Shown here piece by piece: positions 22,633 to 34,927 of a stretch of DNA of 64,000 nt. The notes under the pieces are model-generated. The model saw only the letters and a list, made by a program, of their open reading frames with translations. It ran no database searches and had not been told where the DNA came from. The position numbers and the translations under genes are program-made. Position 1 is the first letter of the stretch. Each line of letters opens with the position of its first letter. Source of the DNA: Limnanthes douglasii subsp. nivea (Eukaryota > Streptophyta > Magnoliopsida > Brassicales > Limnanthaceae); NCBI GenBank assembly GCA_036936605.1, contig JAUPFV010000001.1, positions 320,938,250 to 321,002,249 on the forward strand. Reading direction: 5' to 3'.

Positions 22633-23889
22633 CTCATCATCGGGGAGCTTCCTCAGCTTTTTAACAAGCGCAATAGTGGACTCCTTGCACTCGAGCCCCC
22701 ACCATTTGTAGCAGTTAGGAATCGTGTTTGGCCTTACCAAATCTTCCCCTAGCGTGGTGTGCTCCATTATGAAGGGCTAGGAAAAAACAGGTCACACTCG
22801 TATCATTTTTATAAGAAAACAAAATAATACAAACAGCAAGTTCAATACTCACCAATAACACTGCTACGCACCCGATGACGTGATAAGGGGTCCCTTTCTC
22901 CAAACAATTAACCATAGACTTCGTCAGTTTCTCAACAATTTCTCCCGACCAATCATAGTCATTAATTTTGAGCATGTCTTCTACGTAGAAAACCATTGTC
23001 AAGCCCATGATATCTCCAGATACAGAGTAGAAAAGGGTAGAACAAATGAAGAGTATCAAAAGCTTCCCAACGTCGGTTACTGATTCCTCACTCCCATCAT
23101 TTGTTGTTATTTTTATTGCTTCATGTTTCAAAACAGACAGTAGTTATTTAATTGTATATGCTAAACATGGCTAGCTTTTGTAATCTGTTATTTCTACCTT
23201 TATCATCGCATTTGAAACAGCCTTTTGGTTTGACGGTCCACTTTTCCTCGCCCTTGGACGCAAGAAATATTTCTGCATCAGTGGAGACTGGTTCTCCGCA
23301 CCATCGGTAAATCCTCCAGTAAAAGTTCAAGTTCTGTTCATCATCATTTCCTCCGTTCCGTGTTTACGACCGAAGATGGATTTAACATCGTTTTTGGTCA
23401 GTTTAACCCTCTTCGAACCTATTCTAAAACTCTCATTCTTTACAGAATATATCTTTATAATCTCTTCTATAACTTTGTTAAACTTCTTCTTTGGCGGATC
23501 TTCGTTCCTTAGCATGAAGGAAGTTTTCAGCAACGTATAAAATGGCGTGTTCTTCGTAGCCTTGATATGCTCCTCAGCCACTATGTCTTTCTACAGCAAA
23601 TTTAATATGCTGACCAAACCAGACCTGCAAAAAGTACTTTTGCCCATAGCAGAACCTGTACACACAAAAGAACACCCATGTTAGGTTTTAGTTTACATAT
23701 CTCCTTCTAGAACTTATTATAAATCCAACATAAATGAGTCAACATATACAACACGTGATATACCAAACATGTTGCGCGAGATAGACGCCAATGACCCATA
23801 TTATAGCCACATCGAGCAACCCTATGATGCGACATGCTCACTACATGTTGCGCGTGTTACCCTTTACTAATTACCCCAGACAACTCCCA

Positions 23890-24440
23890 TCATTTACCAC
23901 GCGAGATATAACAACGATATACGCGAGATATGACAACGATATATGCGAGATAGGAATTACAAAACCATTTACATACGCGAGATAGGTATTAAAAATCCAA
24001 TTAAATACGAGAGAGGGGTATTACAAATCCAATTAAATACGCGAGATGTGACCGTTCCATGGGCGAGACACATCTAAGAAACACAAAACTCATCAGCCAC
24101 TACAGACCCACACGATACATAATGCTAGATGGCAACCATTCCATATGCGACACACGACCATCAAACGCCCAACGAGCTTTCAATTACATAACCCAATAAA
24201 ACACTACGCGACATGGCTCGCTTCTCATCATTGAGATACACATAACAAACGCAACCTCGACTACCATATCAGACTCCACGACACAGATAACGAGATGTGA
24301 TGACCCCATATGCGAGATACGGTAATAAAACAGCAAACTCATCTTTCAATCTACGACCTATGATACGCGAGACACATGCTAAAACTACTGCAAACATGAT
24401 GCATAAAAACACCAAAGCAGACGCGATATAATCTATATAC
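23890..24440. repeat. TACGCGAGATA repeat cluster upstream of protease gene
   Basis: Closely spaced copies of (T/C)ACGCGAGATA or variants, 23-36 bp apart at 23895-24060 and looser to 24440, with spacers such as ACAACGATA and ATTACAAATCCAATTAAA. It lies 5' of the first recognised protease-gene exon. Confidence 0.75.
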
Positions 24441-25150
24441 ATGATGAACTCCCCAGGTTTCAATTTCCAGACAAGAATGCACGTACAGGAAATCAGAAAA
24501 CCATGCGAGCCTGACAGCACGCCTGAATCCACATGTTACGCCTACCTACAACTAAAACCAGCCGTAGGTGCAACTAAAGAAGAAATTTGTTTCTCCCTCT
24601 CAAACAACATACATTTGACCTTACAAAAAAAAGATAACATATAATCACCGGCCTGAGAATGTAAACCCAGTAGTTTCCTGATAACGCAGTTATCGAACAA
24701 AAACGGTCTATAGCGATAGCATCCAACAAGCGGTCGACTAAACTCGATTAATAAAAAAAGTAATAAATAACTGTCACGTACCTTAACGATAGTTTCGACT
24801 AACGAACTCTGCCGGCCCCGGTGGTTCTTGCTTCACACGAGGAAATGAAGATGGAGTCGGGCGATTGCTTCGTACCACAGTTTTTCTAGACTCGTCGGAG
24901 TTTGTTCGGTAAAAACGAGATAGTCGACAGAGTTCTTTTAGGGTTAAACTTCTTCTCTGACTTTCTTCTATGGTCTTTTCCGTTTCTAAAAGTTATTGGA
25001 ATTTGGAGGGAAAAGTAAAAATTAAATTAATAATAACCTACTTTCTCTTTCTTCTAGTATTAGGGCTAATTTGGTAAAACAAATTGGCTTCTTAGTAGTA
25101 GTGGGGAGGGGCTAATATTTGGGTACTTATTAGGAATTTCATACTTGAAA
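24441..25150 (-). other. MULE right-end leader, no clear gene
   Basis: Probably the 5' region of the protease gene. The CGCG motif stops about 24430, and from 24780 to 25000 the sequence is ordinary mixed DNA. No coding frame is convincing. Confidence 0.4.
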
Positions 25151-25173
25151 ACGTATTTTGTGGTACTTTTATC
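25151..25173 (-). repeat. Right terminal inverted repeat of MULE
   Basis: On the minus strand it reads GATAAAAGTACCACA then AAATACG, the counterpart of the left end. Confidence 0.6.
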
Positions 25174-25182
25174 TTGATTATT
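25174..25182. repeat. Right 9-bp target duplication of MULE
   Basis: TTGATTATT, identical to 10552-10560. Confidence 0.85.
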
Positions 25183-26265
25183 TACGCTTTACGGTTAGAT
25201 TGATATCTATATATCTCCTACTAATTCTATTATTTCAATATGAGCATTTGTCTTACTTTACTTCAATATATTCAAATTTTCTCATATTCTTCAATTTTTT
25301 CCCTTTCATGTAAGTGTATAGTTTGGATTCGTTATAATTTTTTAGTATTATCGAATGACCTTTTGGATAAAAATATATATTTAGAATCAAAATAGGAAAG
25401 AGTTAAATACATATCTATGAGGGTATCGAACAGTAAATCGTCCATCGACTATCACGTTTGGTGGCTAATAGTCTTTTACTTTCAAATGTCCGTTGACAGT
25501 CCCTGGACTCTCGCATTTGAATAAAGTTAGTCCACCAGATCCTCTGATCCATGAGAGGCTGCCACCTGTCACCATAGTCCCCAGATTTTTGTATCACCAC
25601 TAGTCCCTTGAGTTTAGGTCAAACCTAAAATGTAGAATATTACGGAAAACTAAACTCATAATGTTAACATGTGTATAACTAATCAAATTATATAATATAT
25701 CTGAAACCATATATACATCGAAAGAAACAATTGATTTATACATAAAAACTTATAAAAGTAAATATTTAGGTATTGGACTTATAGTTTTCACCGAAATCTC
25801 GATCTATTTTTTTATCTCTCTATGAACAAGAATTAAAATCAATTTTCGGTGGATTTAAAACTTAAGAATGACCTACTACTATACACATACTATACACCAC
25901 CTTAACATAATGGCCATCAAGTTCATCTACAACCACGAATGCCCACAACAGAAATTTTCTCAATATCCTCCAGTAGGTCAAAATGTGCAACAAAAGTTCC
26001 CCCAAGATTCTTTAGTTTATATATAGGTTTATCAAACTACCCTTTCCTCCAACAAAAACACAAATCAAGTCGGCCAAAATTTCCTTTAATAGTTGTATAA
26101 GGCCCAAGAGAGCCCTTCAAAAATTCCTATTGTAAGACAACCAAGATTATACAAGGCCCACTACCACCTCTATTCGTTTATGGTTACAAGCCAAGAATCA
26201 AGAAAATAACACTATTATACATTCAATCACTCAACATCATATTCAGCAGCAACTTCCAAGGACGG
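25183..26265. other. Flank of MULE, no gene
   Basis: AT-rich. The part at 25385-25630 (GTCCGTTGACAGTCCC, GGATCAGAGG-like phrases) looks like a worn repeat, but I cannot place it in a family. A G-run (GGGTGGGGGGGGGG) lies at 26263-26278. Confidence 0.4.
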
Positions 26266-26890
26266 GTGGGGGGGGGGGTTGGAGGGAGGGGGACTCAAAA
26301 CTACCATAGTATTTATTCTGATGACCAAAGTCTCGGACATATTGAATCTCCATTGAAACCGCTAAAGTTAAATAATCACAAGATACATAAGTATAATGGT
26401 AAAGGTGATCCTCAGTACGATATAGATAAATTCAATAGTGAAATTATGTGATATGGATGAGGCAACATGCTCTCATGTAGAGAAATCTCCATGACCTTCA
26501 GAGGTAGCACATGAACTTGGTTAACCATCATTCCATAGTTATAAAATGAGAAGCTGATTATATAATCCACTTTAAACAGAGGTCAAATGATAGTCTCTCA
26601 GACAATACTCAGCATTTCATGAGAACAAAATAGGATTTAAAGAGCCCATGGTTTGATGGTAGTTGTACCCTACAAATAACGGATTGTGGCGGGACTTTTA
26701 GTAGAAAATATAATAAAGAAGAAAATAAATTTGGTGATTTATCAGCCCGGGTGGAGGAGAAATAAAAGTAAAAAAGGTTATAAGAGCCAGGATGAATTGA
26801 TATACTTCAATGGTTGGAGTTCCAAACGGTTATCCTCATTACCATCCTCTACAAATACCAATGAGCCACTTTCACTTTTTCAAGTTAGCA
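26266..26890 (+). pseudogene. Decayed gypsy gag fragment
   Basis: A short frame with LNNHKIHKYNGKGDPQYDID resembles the start of the gypsy gag domain (Y-D/N-G-x-G-D-P). Beyond the stop at 26451, phrases in shifting frames continue the gag pattern faintly. It may be the 5' part of the plus-strand pol relic that starts near 29560, with the minus-strand relic lying between. Confidence 0.45.
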
Positions 26891-27479
26891 AATAAATTTA
26901 CCATTAAGCTTTATCTTCCAAGTACAGTACAACCAAATTCTTGGCAAAGTCGAGATAATATAACCAAGGTCAAAGCTTAAGGGAAGGCCATGAGGGAACT
27001 TTATTAACAATAATTCCAGTATTAGTTGAAGGCTAAAACGCTTCAATAAAGAATAATACACAACTTTGAATGAAAATTTAGGGGTGATATGTGAAAGGAG
27101 TAATGATATAGTGAAGTTTTGAAGAATAGAGAAAATGTTTTCACCCATAACAAAGAGACAAATTTTTCTTTTTTCGAATTCGATAACGACATAGGGCATT
27201 CAATACAAGCTTGTTGGGTTTTGAATAATGAAGTTCAAAATATGATTCATAAATGCAAGCTTTTAGATTTTTAAAAAAGAAAGCTTAAATGGTCTGTCCC
27301 GATCAAGAGTCAATTTTCTAACATTTTTCTCTCTCGTCTCTCGAAACACCTTACTTAGCATAAGATCCTTTTTTGTAAAGTCATCATCCTCATCTTTTTA
27401 TTATAGTAACTTTACATTAAAATCCTATAGTGCTAGGCTCTGACCTGAGGTTGATCTCATTGTTCCTCTATCAAATTAA

Positions 27480-28880
27480 TGATAACTTGTTTTTCCATAT
27501 CTTTTGAGTATTAATATTGAATTCAATGACTAAGAATCACAATTTATGCTAGAAAATTGACTTTCATTACATACACCATGGCAAACAGAGTTTTATTTAT
27601 AGCTGCTTTAGGAGTGGATGCACACAAAACCTCATTAAGAAAATCAAGCCACTTTACCTTGGCCAACTCAAGATTTCTCACTATCACATGCAATAGAGTT
27701 TTGTTTCTAGCATCTACTTCTCTATTTGCCTCTGGATTATATGGAGTAGGAAAATATTTCCATTATCATTTTGCAACTATAGACAATTATCTGTCATTAA
27801 TACCATCAGAATTTCAAAACGAATCAAAATACTAAACTCCAAAAACTCACAAACCTCTTGAGACACTGTTTTTACTAACGATTTCGCTTCAACTCATTAT
27901 ATGAAGTAATCAACATTTACTATTAAAAACTTCATTATCCGCATCCCTTTAGGTAGTTGTCCTACCAAGTCAATTTCACATTTATAAAAAAGACATGGAG
28001 AACGATTTGATCTCATTTCTTGAGTATGTATATGACTTTTTCTTGCAAAACACTGACATGAATCATATTGTTGAACCATCTTATTTGCATTCTGCAAGTG
28101 TTGGCGAATAATATCCAGCTAAAAGAGAGTATCGTATCAGCCCTCATTAATAAAATCAACCAAAGCTTGCTCTTTCATCGTTGTTTGGCCTAAAATTTAA
28201 TCTCATATTCACCCAACTCAATCGATCATCTTAGTAGTCTTTCACACACATTTGGTTTTTTAGGCGCATTCTTCAAAGGAAAATATGTTCACAAAATTAC
28301 TATGTGTGCTTGAAAGTAAGGTCGTGTATTCCTCGTATATATAACTAAACTAAGAGCCAATTTCATTAATTTTAAGTATATGGTTTCAACATGAACCTGC
28401 CAGTTACTTAATATTTCTCTTTGAACTTCAGCGTATTCGTTTACAAGAACAACACTAACAGAAAAACTCAAAAACATTAGATACAAGTTCAAATACATAG
28501 TCTCTTTTTCCATTGGTGTAGATAAAATATCCGGTGAAGTTAAAATACTCTTTCAATTTGTTAAACGCCACAATGCAGTTATCATCCCAAGCAAAAACAA
28601 TTATTTTAAAATATCGAAGAATAACTCACCATTATCGGACGCTTTAGAGATCAGTCTCGACAATGCTTTGAGTCAACCTTTAATATTTGAATTTTTTTTA
28701 ATCGATTTTGGTGGAGGCATTGCTAATAATTCTTTCAACTGACTTGGATCAGGATCAATCCTGCTCCTAGTTATCACAAAACCAACGAACTTTCCTGATA
28801 TAACCCTGAATGAACACTTTAAAATATTCAACTTCATATAATATTTCCCCAATTTTCAAAGGTTGTAATCAATGATGACA
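27480..28880 (-). pseudogene. Decayed gypsy pol fragment (RT end, RNase H, integrase)
   Basis: Read downward on minus: ISGKFVGFVITRSRIDPDPS and MPPPKSIK (region after RT palm, about 28830-28690), a worn RNase H (LVNEYAEVQREIL, LKLMKLALSLVIYTRNTRPY, 28513-28289), integrase zinc region and core (YDSCQCFARK, EIDLVGQLPKGMRIMKFLIV, 28097-27897), then PYNPEANREVDARNKTLL and WLDFLNEVLCA (27780-27600). Many stops. Its direction is opposite to the relics on both sides, so it is a separate insertion or an inverted piece. Confidence 0.7.
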
Positions 28881-29559
28881 CATAATCGTTTTCTTCATTA
28901 CATTTGATTACAAATTGTTTTATATAAGCCTTCATATCTTTACTCAAGTGGTTGAAAACTTTTGGGTGATTAGAGAAAATCATAGCGATTCAAGAGAGTG
29001 TTATACAACTTTCTTCAAACTTAAAAAATATCACTCTGAATTAGGCTCAAACATATTTGATAAAATGGATAACGTCGGAGAGTCTCCATTTCTCATATAA
29101 TCAATTTAAAAGAGGAAGTGGAAGTATTTATATGAAAGAAAACAAACTTTTTTGTCTTGATCGAGAATACCTACAACTTCAAGTATAACATACTCAATGT
29201 TTTTATAAATAAATTTAAATATGTTTGCTTTGACTGCCCTTGACGTAATAAAAGTCTCGTTAGAATTAATGTGCCACAAATTATCCATAGATAACAGTTT
29301 CAACCATAAAGAAGAATATACGATCATTCTCCTAACAAAAAAACTCAACCAATAGTGGGAGAATGGATAAATTCAATATTGTAGACCACATCAGGGAAGC
29401 ATATTATTTAATATAAACAACTAACCCAATGGTAGTAAAGAAGAATAATAGAGAAAAAAGGATGTATTTGGATAAATGAGGATATGTGTCAACTTCACTA
29501 ACTTAAAAAACTTGGTCGAATGATATTTTCCTTCTTCTAATAATTGATCAAGTGGGTGC
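28881..29559. other. AT-rich stretch between opposed gypsy relics
   Basis: Short open frames here (28915-29100 plus, 29106-29348 minus) show no motif I trust. Probably worn parts of the same elements. Confidence 0.35.
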
Positions 29560-32330
29560 AGCATCATGGAATAAGATGTTATCCTTTGCGGATGCTTATT
29601 TAGGTTACAAAAAAATCCCAATTAATCAAAATGATTAAGAACATGCAATCTTCATTACCGATAGGGGAATTCATTGATACAAAGCTATGCATTTTAGGCT
29701 TAAGAATTATGGGGGCACATATCAGATTATCAACAAATAAATTGTAATGCAACTTAGCAAAAACCTTCAAGATTATATTGATGATATGTTGGTCACTAGT
29801 ACATAATATGGAGACTATTTGGTTGATCTTATCGAAACCTTTGCGAACTTAAGAAGAAGAATTTTAAAGCTCAATCCAGATAAGTGCACCTTCAGCATAA
29901 TGTCTGAGAAATTATTAAGTTACATGGTCATTGAAAGAAAAAGTTCATATAAAACTCTCCAACTTGTGTACAATGGATCATCCCCAAACCATAAAATAAG
30001 TTCAAATACATGAAGGATAACTATGCAAAAAATATTTATTCAAGATCTTCACATAAGTGTCAGCCATTCTTCCAATTATTAAAAATATATGTGATATTTA
30101 GTTGGAGTACAACCTGTGATGAAGTTCTTAATAATATTAATAAGTTCATGACATACGTATAGGTGTTAAAAAAATTGAAGTTGGGTGAGCTTTTAATTTT
30201 TTTTATTTAGAATTTTTGGACCTTGTTGTTAGTGCGGTCATAACTAGAAACAAATGAAACAAAATTAGGATTGTATGTTATGTAAGTAGATCTTTATTAG
30301 AATTCGAGACTTGCTACCTAACACTAGAAAAACTTAATCTAACCTTAGTAGTTGCGGTAAAAAATAAGGTCTTACTTTCAGGCTCATACTATCGTAGAAA
30401 GAATTTAATTCCCCTTAAGATGTGTACTATGAAAACCTAATGTGTATGGAAAACTAACTATATGGTAAGGGAGTTAGAGGACTACAACATAAAATTTGAG
30501 AGAAAAATTATAATTAAGAACATATACCCTAACAGACTTTCTAAAATTATTCCCATAAAAAAGATATGTGGCGTCAGCAGAATAACCAAAATAAACATCT
30601 CATGTAAAAATAGATAGAGAAAGCAACCAGTTAGACTTTAGAACAAGAAATCAGCTAATGTATCCAACATGATAAATCGTTTGTTAGTCTATAAAATTTA
30701 GTTTATATGCTTATGAGAATGAGGGTACGAGACTTATTTGTGGATCCAGAATAGTAAAACTCCTCATGGATTCTCAACTTGCAGTAAATCAAGCCTAAGG
30801 CCAAAGAGATGCTAAAACATTTAGTATAGTACTTAAAGACGTCGTCACCATGAATCTTTATTTGAGAAATTCATCTTTGAAGAAGTATCAATGATAAATA
30901 ACATATATGTTGTTTTTTAGGAATCTTCAACCCATAAAAATTTAGAATTATGATTAATTCTCTAAGAAAAATCATTAATCACCATACTAAACAGCTTATT
31001 GGTAAATGTCTTGACATCGAGGGTTATGTTTATTGAAGAAAGTAAGAAAAAAACTGGATAACATCAATAAGAATATCTTACAAAGGGTAAACTTCTACGC
31101 TTAAAGCGAAACATATAAAAATGAAGGCAACAAGACAGCCTTATATAGGCAGGGACTCTCTAAACTTTTATTTTGATGTATCGGACCTGAAGATGTAGGG
31201 TTTGTATTAGAATAAATCTGTGATCAAGAAATAAGTAGTCAATATGGTACAAAGTTGTACACAAAAGAATCATGCTGGAAGGGTATTTATGGCCTATAAT
31301 CTCATAAGATGCAAAAAGAAAAATTGTAAAAAATGATGATTAGACCAATATTTTTCCAAAATGATACAAGCCTCGACTGCTCTTTTCAAGACGATCTCAG
31401 AGGTTATTCCCTTTGATGGATTGAGTCTTGACATTATCGGACCATTTTTAAGGCTTTAGAAGGAATGAAGTTTTTATTGATAGTTGTCGACTATTTTTCA
31501 AAGTGGGTAGAATCACAACCAATAGCGAGGATCACATCAAATGAGCTCCTAACTTTTAAAAACTAACATGTGTTTTATATATAAAATTTTAAGGTTCATT
31601 ACAACAGAAAACATAACACAATTCCAAAAAGATAAAATATCATTAATTTCCAAAACAAAAGACACATATAGAAATATCCCCTACCATTTCCATCTTCAAG
31701 CAAATGGAAAAGGTAAATGTTACGAACAAAATAATAACATATAACTTAAAGAATATTATAAAATGAGCAATAGTGAGTTGGCCTAATTTTTTATGGGAAG
31801 TTTTATGGTTATACAAAACTACCCTAAAAACTGTAACTACCAAAACATATTTTGCTTTGGTGTATGGGATGGAGTCAGGATTCCCAAATAAAACTAGTAT
31901 TCCCTCGTACATAATATCAATATATGAGGAATGAATAAACCGTGAATTAAGAAGAGAAAAATTTAAGGTTATTGAAGAAAAAAATAAGGCTCCCCAAAGA
32001 TCATAACACTATAAAAATCTTATAAAAAATATATACAAGAGAGTGTTCCTCTATATTAGAGGCATAGATCTGAGAAAATTGGACCAAATTGAGAAATGCA
32101 ATATACAATAAAATCAAATATCAACCCTGAAATATCCAAATTATTGGATGGGGAAGGAAGTGGAACATAGAGAATTTGAAGTTATAAAACTCATAATAAT
32201 CTTGGGATATTATTTTAAAAATTAGAATTGTATATTTTTATCAAACTTTCATTTTAGAATGCATTTTTCCTACCTCGGTGGGGCGAGAATTTCTTAATGA
32301 GGCATCCTTCAAAATATTTCACCATTTTTA
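29560..32330 (+). pseudogene. Decayed Tat-type gypsy pol relic
   Basis: Read upward on plus: RT with LSFADAYLGYKKIPINQ, FRLKNYGGTYQ, the catalytic box DYIDDMLVTS near 29780, and FANLRRRILKLNPDKCTFSI (29840-29900). Then a worn RNase H follows, and LLMDSQLAVNQ at about 30760-30795, which matches the second (archaeal-like) RNase H and so points to the Tat lineage. Integrase core phrases (PFDGLSLDIIGPF, LIVVDYFSKWVESQPI with one change, near 31410-31540) and later pieces run to about 32200. Stops are frequent; this is an old copy. Confidence 0.7.
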
Positions 32331-32364
32331 TCCCAACTCTTAAGATGAATTATCATGATAAACA

Positions 32365-32545
32365 CTTCAGGAAGTCTTGACACCTCTCAAACAAACAAAA
32401 GTCAAATGCATGATGATTTGAAAAGTAATCATCAACACATGAGGGAGTCTCAACACCCCTTAAACAATCAAAAGTGAAGTACTGTATAATTTCAAAAGTA
32501 ATGCTTAGCACTCTTGGGAGTCTCAGTGCCCCTCAATTTTTAGAT
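32365..32545 (+). repeat. Tandem repeat of about 75 bp, just over two copies
   Basis: The phrase GGAAGTCTTGACACC or GGGAGTCTCAACACC, then (A)AACAA(A)CAAAAGT and a variable TTTGAAAAGTAAT..., recurs at about 32371, 32443 and (partial) 32516. It sits at the 3' edge of the gypsy relic. Confidence 0.6.
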
Positions 32546-32549
32546 GAGA

Positions 32550-33690
32550 TTGCAAATGGTCCTCATCCGCATCAGTCCGCTCATGTGTGTAAGTCCACTA
32601 AAGTCCTTCATTTTGAGCATTTGCTTAATAGTAATAAATTTTGCTATCCTCTTTGGTAGGTTGATATGGCTGATGGACTTATTGCTCTATACCATATTTA
32701 TATATGATATTTGGTTCCACTAACATCGAGAACACATAAAATTAGTTTTTGTTGGTCTACCAAACTAAAACAAAATCCTATATATTTGTTGAACGATATG
32801 AAACCCGGTTTATTGCTAGTGGTCATTCCTAAGAGTATAGTATCGAAAAATGAGAAAATTTTTCTTATGTTTTAATATAATGATTGTTTCCACTCTGATT
32901 AATTTTTCTTATGTTTAACGATCAAGAATATTTCATATGGGTAAGTTTATATGAAGCCTCTTCCAGGTGGTGCCCATTTGTTGGGTGCAGTTTGCAAGCT
33001 TAACATAGATCTTTACAATCTCAAACAAACGTTTACTTGCTTGGTTTGAAAGTTTTTTCATCATGATTACTTTGATTGGATTTTTATCTATTCATCATGA
33101 TTCAGCATCACTGGAATACCTTATTTGTTTGATAATGATCGACTCATTGGCACCATGAATGTTGATATTTCCCTTGAAACTAAATGTTTGATACTCTTCA
33201 TCGGATAGTATCTTTTGGATAATTCCATTATCTTTTGTACCACTCTAGGCAGTTCAGTTTATCTACCGTGAGTCGTTCAGACATGATGCATGATGTTCAT
33301 GTGGTTAATCATTTTGTCATCGCTTTTCATATTTCATCGGGTTTCTACAATACTCAAATTTCTAGTTTTTATTACCATATGCGTCCTCGTTAGAGCTGCA
33401 TACTTAATCTAATGCAGATTTGGCTGATAATCCTATAGATCGCAAGTCGGTCAATGATTTATATTTTTCTCGTTGAATCGCTTATTTTATTAAAGAACAA
33501 GAAATATGATGTCATTTTTTGACTTTTTAAGGACCTTGACTAACTATGAAATAATTTACTTACGCCGACTACTCGTTCGTGTGGTCATTTCTTTTGATAT
33601 GGTCACTCATGTTTATTATATTGTAATAATGAGAGTTATTTTGATTGCACAAAGTTCAAATTTTTTTGCAATGGACCAAAAATGTTGAGA
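32550..33690 (+). pseudogene. Decayed copia RT-RNase H fragment
   Basis: KLNIDLYNLKQTF near 33000 is the worn RT phrase normally followed by a tryptophan-rich turn. Near 33415-33500 ADNPIDRKSVNDLYFSR and then FIKEQE match the copia RNase H segment. Frames change often. No LTR could be assigned. Confidence 0.6.
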
Positions 33691-34250
33691 TTGATTTTTA
33701 TATCTAACAAAGATGACACCCTCACATGTTAAAAAAACACATTTTTCTGTATTTCTCTTTCATGTTCTCATAAAATCCAAATATAAATTTTTTAATATTT
33801 TGTTTTTCAATATCTTCCCCTCGTACTTATAAATTTTGCAAATATTTATTTATTATATATTTCCACAATAGATATGAATTAGATTGAGTTTTGGTTTATC
33901 TATTTTTGTTTATCCAATAGTTGAGGGCGCATCCTCCAATGTATGTAACTTATTATATAATCTAATCTAATCTATTATCTCTCATGTATCATCTATGAAA
34001 CGTTTATCTAAAAGAAATTATTTTAATTGTAACTAATATCCTTTTCATTTTATATATGTATCTTACGTTGGGAATAATGTTTGATTTTTTGAATAACTTT
34101 TGAATTTTTATAAACAATTTTGTATTAAAAATATTTTGGTAATTATTTTAAATTTTAATCGGATAAAATAAAAAAAATCATTAAAGAATGAAAATTGTTA
34201 CGTTTTTTCTTTTTAGACAATCATTTCAATATGTATTTCGACCCATCAAC

Positions 34251-34512
34251 AAAACTGTTTTTCAATTGTAAAATACAATTTTGGTTCAATAAGCGGTCGT
34301 TTTAAACTTAAATTAAAAAAATGATCATTTTAAAAAATATAAAATTTAAACACAATTTTATAATATTTATGCACAACATACAAAACTGTTTTTCAATGGT
34401 AAAATACAATTTTGGTTCAATAAATGGTCGTTTTAAACTTAAATTAAAAAAAATAAGTATTTTAAAATATACAAAATTTAAACACAATTTTATAACAGTT
34501 ATGCATGACAAA
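34251..34512. repeat. 131-bp direct tandem duplication
   Basis: Two copies starting AAAACTGTTTTTCAA at 34251 and 34382. They share GGTAAAATACAATTTTGG and AAACTTAAATTAAAAAA, with scattered differences in the last third. Confidence 0.85.
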
Positions 34513-34927
34513 ATAAAAAAAATCAAGCTACAAAAAGGTCCGGTCTTTAGATTTTTTGGAACATCCTAGAACATATTTTACACATAAAAATAATTATTAT
34601 TTTCAAAAAATAAAATTATAACCATTGATATAAAAAAAATATGTATATTTACGTTTCCAATGGAATAAACAAGTTAGTGGAGTAAAGCATGCTTGTGACC
34701 AAAGATCATGAACTCGAATCCCTCTACAAACACTTTCTTGGCTAAACCTACCACGTTGTGTGGACGTGAATTTGCCGCTTATATCATTGGATTATATATT
34801 GGATTATATGATAATCTAAATTTTTTGAAGTATAAATTTTTTTTATCCGTATTTATGGGAGCACCTATCTGTCAGCTCGACCCGTACTACGGTTATGACC
34901 AATGATGTTGAAATATGAAATGAAACC

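Larger units (their letters stand above)
18232..23640 (-). pseudogene. DUF1985 plus Ulp1-like (C48) cysteine protease gene of MULE
   Basis: A multi-exon minus-strand gene. DUF1985-like exons come first (about 23630-23200: SGLVSILNLL, KATKNTPFYTLLKTSFM, LTKNDVKSIFGRKHG; then 23131-22870: KLLILFICSTLFYS, INDYDWSGEIVEKL, VIGCVAVLL; then 22778-22633: MEHTTLGEDL, CYKWWGLECK). A long disordered, acidic middle lies at 22104-19528. The protease exons follow: 19430-19200 (ARALYQTWETK, DSEVWYFPEHEFT), 19130-19010 (IIDAWIYKLL), about 18990-18715 (GTNHWTLLVLDME with catalytic His and Asp) and 18490-18235 (DIPEQDKDLLDCRLFVCQYV with Gln and catalytic Cys). Ulp1-type enzymes cleave SUMO; what MULE versions do is unknown. 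A stop near 23590 and a frameshift near 23350 break the DUF1985 part. The protease triad looks complete. Exon limits are approximate. Confidence 0.78.
10561..25173 (+). mobile_element. 14.6-kb Mutator-like element with Ulp1 protease gene
   Basis: Seen: exact 9-bp duplications TTGATTATT outside both ends, imperfect inverted ends (GGGAAAAATGTCACAC against GATAAAAGTACCACA), a MuDR-type transposase on plus and a DUF1985-Ulp1 protease gene on minus. MULEs with Ulp1-like protease genes are known in plants (Kaonashi or KI-MULEs of Arabidopsis, CUMULE of melon). Two more minus-strand coding fragments lie between the two main genes: a Myb/SANT-like one and an acidic one. Every gene has one to a few disabling mutations, yet the two outer duplications are still identical, so the insertion is not ancient. 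The non-coding parts are crowded with ACGCGAGATG-type motifs. Confidence 0.88.

Noticed and set aside
27557..27835. 92-codon plus-strand frame
   Set aside because: The minus strand of the same bases reads as integrase (PEANREVDARNKTLL), so the plus frame is a shadow.
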